This document shows, piece by piece, positions 62,871 to 64,000 of a stretch of DNA of 64,000 bases. The position numbers and the translations under genes are program-made. The notes beneath the pieces were generated by a model. It saw only the letters and a program-made list of their open reading frames with translations. It was not told where the DNA came from and searched no databases. How positions within the stretch are numbered: the first letter of the stretch is position 1; each line of letters begins with the position of its first letter. Source of the stretch: Actinomyces sp. (lineage in GTDB: Bacteria > Actinomycetota > Actinomycetes > Actinomycetales > Actinomycetaceae); the NCBI RefSeq assembly GCF_030524025.1, contig NZ_JAUNHI010000005.1, positions 1-64,000 of the forward strand, read 5' to 3'.

Positions 62871-64000
62871 ATGACGACCAGTTCGCGAACCTGCGGCGAG
62901 GACTACGCCCACCACGACGCCCCGGTGCGCCACGACCTGCCTGGCGCCGGGGAGTTGCGCGCCCACTGGGTGACCGAGACGATCCTCGCCTGGCCGCCCG
63001 AGCTGCTGCCCGCCGCGGTCGCCTCCGAGGAGCTGCGCTCCGGCCAGGAGTGCCAGGCGCTCGCGGACCTCCCGGTCACCTTCGGGCTGGTCGCCGCCCC
63101 CGATGGCGGTGCGCGGGTGGTCGAGGGGATGCTCGAGCGCGGCGCCTACGTCATGGAGATCCCCTTGACTGTCCGGGGTCTGCTTGAGGACGAGCTGGGG
63201 GAGCCGGCGATGACCGCCTACCCGGCGCTGCGCGGTTACATCGCCCTGTCGGTGGAGGACAACGGCCAGCGCCTCAGCCGTGAGGACGTCGAGGCCCTGC
63301 TCATGGGCCAGCTCGCCGTCGTCCAACGCACGACCGCCTCGACCGGCGGCTGGATCACGGCCATCACCGGTGTTCAGATCGGCCTGGTCATCGACCATCT
63401 TTACGGGGAGGCGGCCTCCCGCGACGGCTCGGCGCCGCTGGGGGTGACCTGGCAGGACCCTGGCACGCCCGAGGCACGCCCCTCCTTCGCCCTGTGGGCG
63501 CCGACCGCCCGCGCCGCCACCCTGCTGGCCTGGCCGACACCCGACCCCACCGGCTCGGTGCCCCTCGTGGAGGGCGAGCCGGTGCGCGTGCCCGCGACCC
63601 GTCGGCCCGACGGCCGCTGGGAGGTCGACGCCGAGCGCGCCGGGGCCGCCGGGGTGGGGGCCGGCAGCCAGTACCTGTGGGAGGTGCGCGTCTTCGTGCC
63701 CTCGACCGGCCGGGTCGAGCTCAATGTCGTCACCGACCCGTACTCGCGGGCCCTGACCGTCGACTCGCGCCGCTCGGTGGCTGTCGACCTGGACCGCAGG
63801 GACCTGCGGCCCTCGTCGTGGCGCTCCAACCTCAACCCGGTGGTCGTCTCGGACTCCGCCCGGGCCATCTACGAGCTGCACGTGCGGGACTTCTCCGCGG
63901 TGGACCAGTCCGTCCCCGCCCGGATGCGGGGGACCTACTCGGCCTTCACCATCGATTCCGACGGCACCCGACACCTGCGGGCCCTGACCTCGGCCGGGAT
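62871..64000 (+). CDS. pulA: type I pullulanase (N-terminal part, truncated by window end)
   Basis: Open from the ATG at 62871 (AGGAAGG upstream) to the end of the window, at least 376 codons. No signal peptide. N-terminal modules are followed by a CBM48-like region (ARPSFALWAPTARAATLLAW) and the entry to the GH13 barrel (ARAIYELHVRDFSAVDQS), typical of pullulanase-type alpha-1,6-glucosidases. The catalytic residues lie beyond the window. It is 283 bases behind the amylase gene on the same strand; both act in alpha-glucan breakdown. Confidence 0.88.
   Translation, partial: MTTSSRTCGEDYAHHDAPVRHDLPGAGELRAHWVTETILAWPPELLPAAVASEELRSGQECQALADLPVTFGLVAAPDGGARVVEGMLERGAYVMEIPLTVRGLLEDELGEPAMTAYPALRGYIALSVEDNGQRLSREDVEALLMGQLAVVQRTTASTGGWITAITGVQIGLVIDHLYGEAASRDGSAPLGVTWQDPGTPEARPSFALWAPTARAATLLAWPTPDPTGSVPLVEGEPVRVPATRRPDGRWEVDAERAGAAGVGAGSQYLWEVRVFVPSTGRVELNVVTDPYSRALTVDSRRSVAVDLDRRDLRPSSWRSNLNPVVVSDSARAIYELHVRDFSAVDQSVPARMRGTYSAFTIDSDGTRHLRALTSAG

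Noticed and set aside
62697..63974. Minus-strand 425-residue frame opposite the pullulanase start
   Set aside because: The plus-strand frame carries CBM48 and GH13 motifs and an SD; the opposite frame has none.

Overview
The window is a chromosomal segment of a high-GC Gram-positive actinobacterium, most likely an Actinomyces/Schaalia-type member of the Actinomycetaceae (inference). The evidence is a GC-rich coding bias, actinobacterial families (DUF5129/TPM, DUF5926, GuaB1-type GMP reductase), sortase signals of the LARTG form on two large secreted proteins, a Tat-type sugar-binding lipoprotein, and many starts that look leaderless (a -10 hexamer 6 nt before ATG/GTG).

Layout. 1-5.2 kb: a DUF5129 membrane protein, an AlbA_2/ATPase/HTH regulator enclosed by near-identical repeats built from GACAGTAG motifs, and DUF5926. 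5.3-7.1 kb: a proline-racemase-family enzyme and a ruined class I fructose-bisphosphate aldolase. 7.3-14.5 kb: a minus-strand restriction/defence locus (PD-(D/E)XK-like protein, C5 cytosine methylase, Vsr endonuclease, GHKL/MORC-type ATPase, Z1-domain ATPase). The MORC-type gene is broken by an exact 20-bp tandem duplication. 14.6-18.4 kb: a decayed gene, a hypothetical, a frameshifted amidohydrolase and a sugar O-acetyltransferase. 18.8-29.7 kb: GT2 glycosyltransferase, an 825-residue membrane protein, a fructosamine-kinase-like protein, pheA, a diacylglycerol kinase family protein, oxyR, serS and a HAD hydrolase. 29.7-40.7 kb: a solitary solute-binding lipoprotein, then a coherent mannoside-utilisation locus (GH38 alpha-mannosidase, two permeases, binding protein, ROK repressor, divergent AGE-family isomerase). 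40.8-45.8 kb: two tRNA-Ser genes, a cell-wall subtilisin, tRNA-Arg and an AroE-like dehydrogenase. 45.9-50.9 kb: a remnant TAP-type hydrolase, guaB1, and a transsulfuration pair (C-S lyase and cystathionine gamma-synthase) preceded by a leaderless small ORF. 51.0-53.0 kb: an RloA/RloB-type defence pair between two almost identical 63-bp hairpin repeats. 53.2-59.2 kb: a heterodimeric ABC exporter preceded by a 12-codon leaderless ORF and attenuator-like hairpins, a DUF3533-like membrane protein and its divergent TetR regulator. 59.4-64 kb: a wall-anchored GH13 amylase and the start of a type I pullulanase.

Two dispersed intergenic repeat families recur across the window. One is a 23-bp unit with core CATATGTCCCGATCTCG, in tandem at seven places. 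The other is a roughly 63-bp hairpin ending in GTTCGTACC/GGTACGAAC, at four places. Neither lies inside a gene and neither matches a repeat family I can name.
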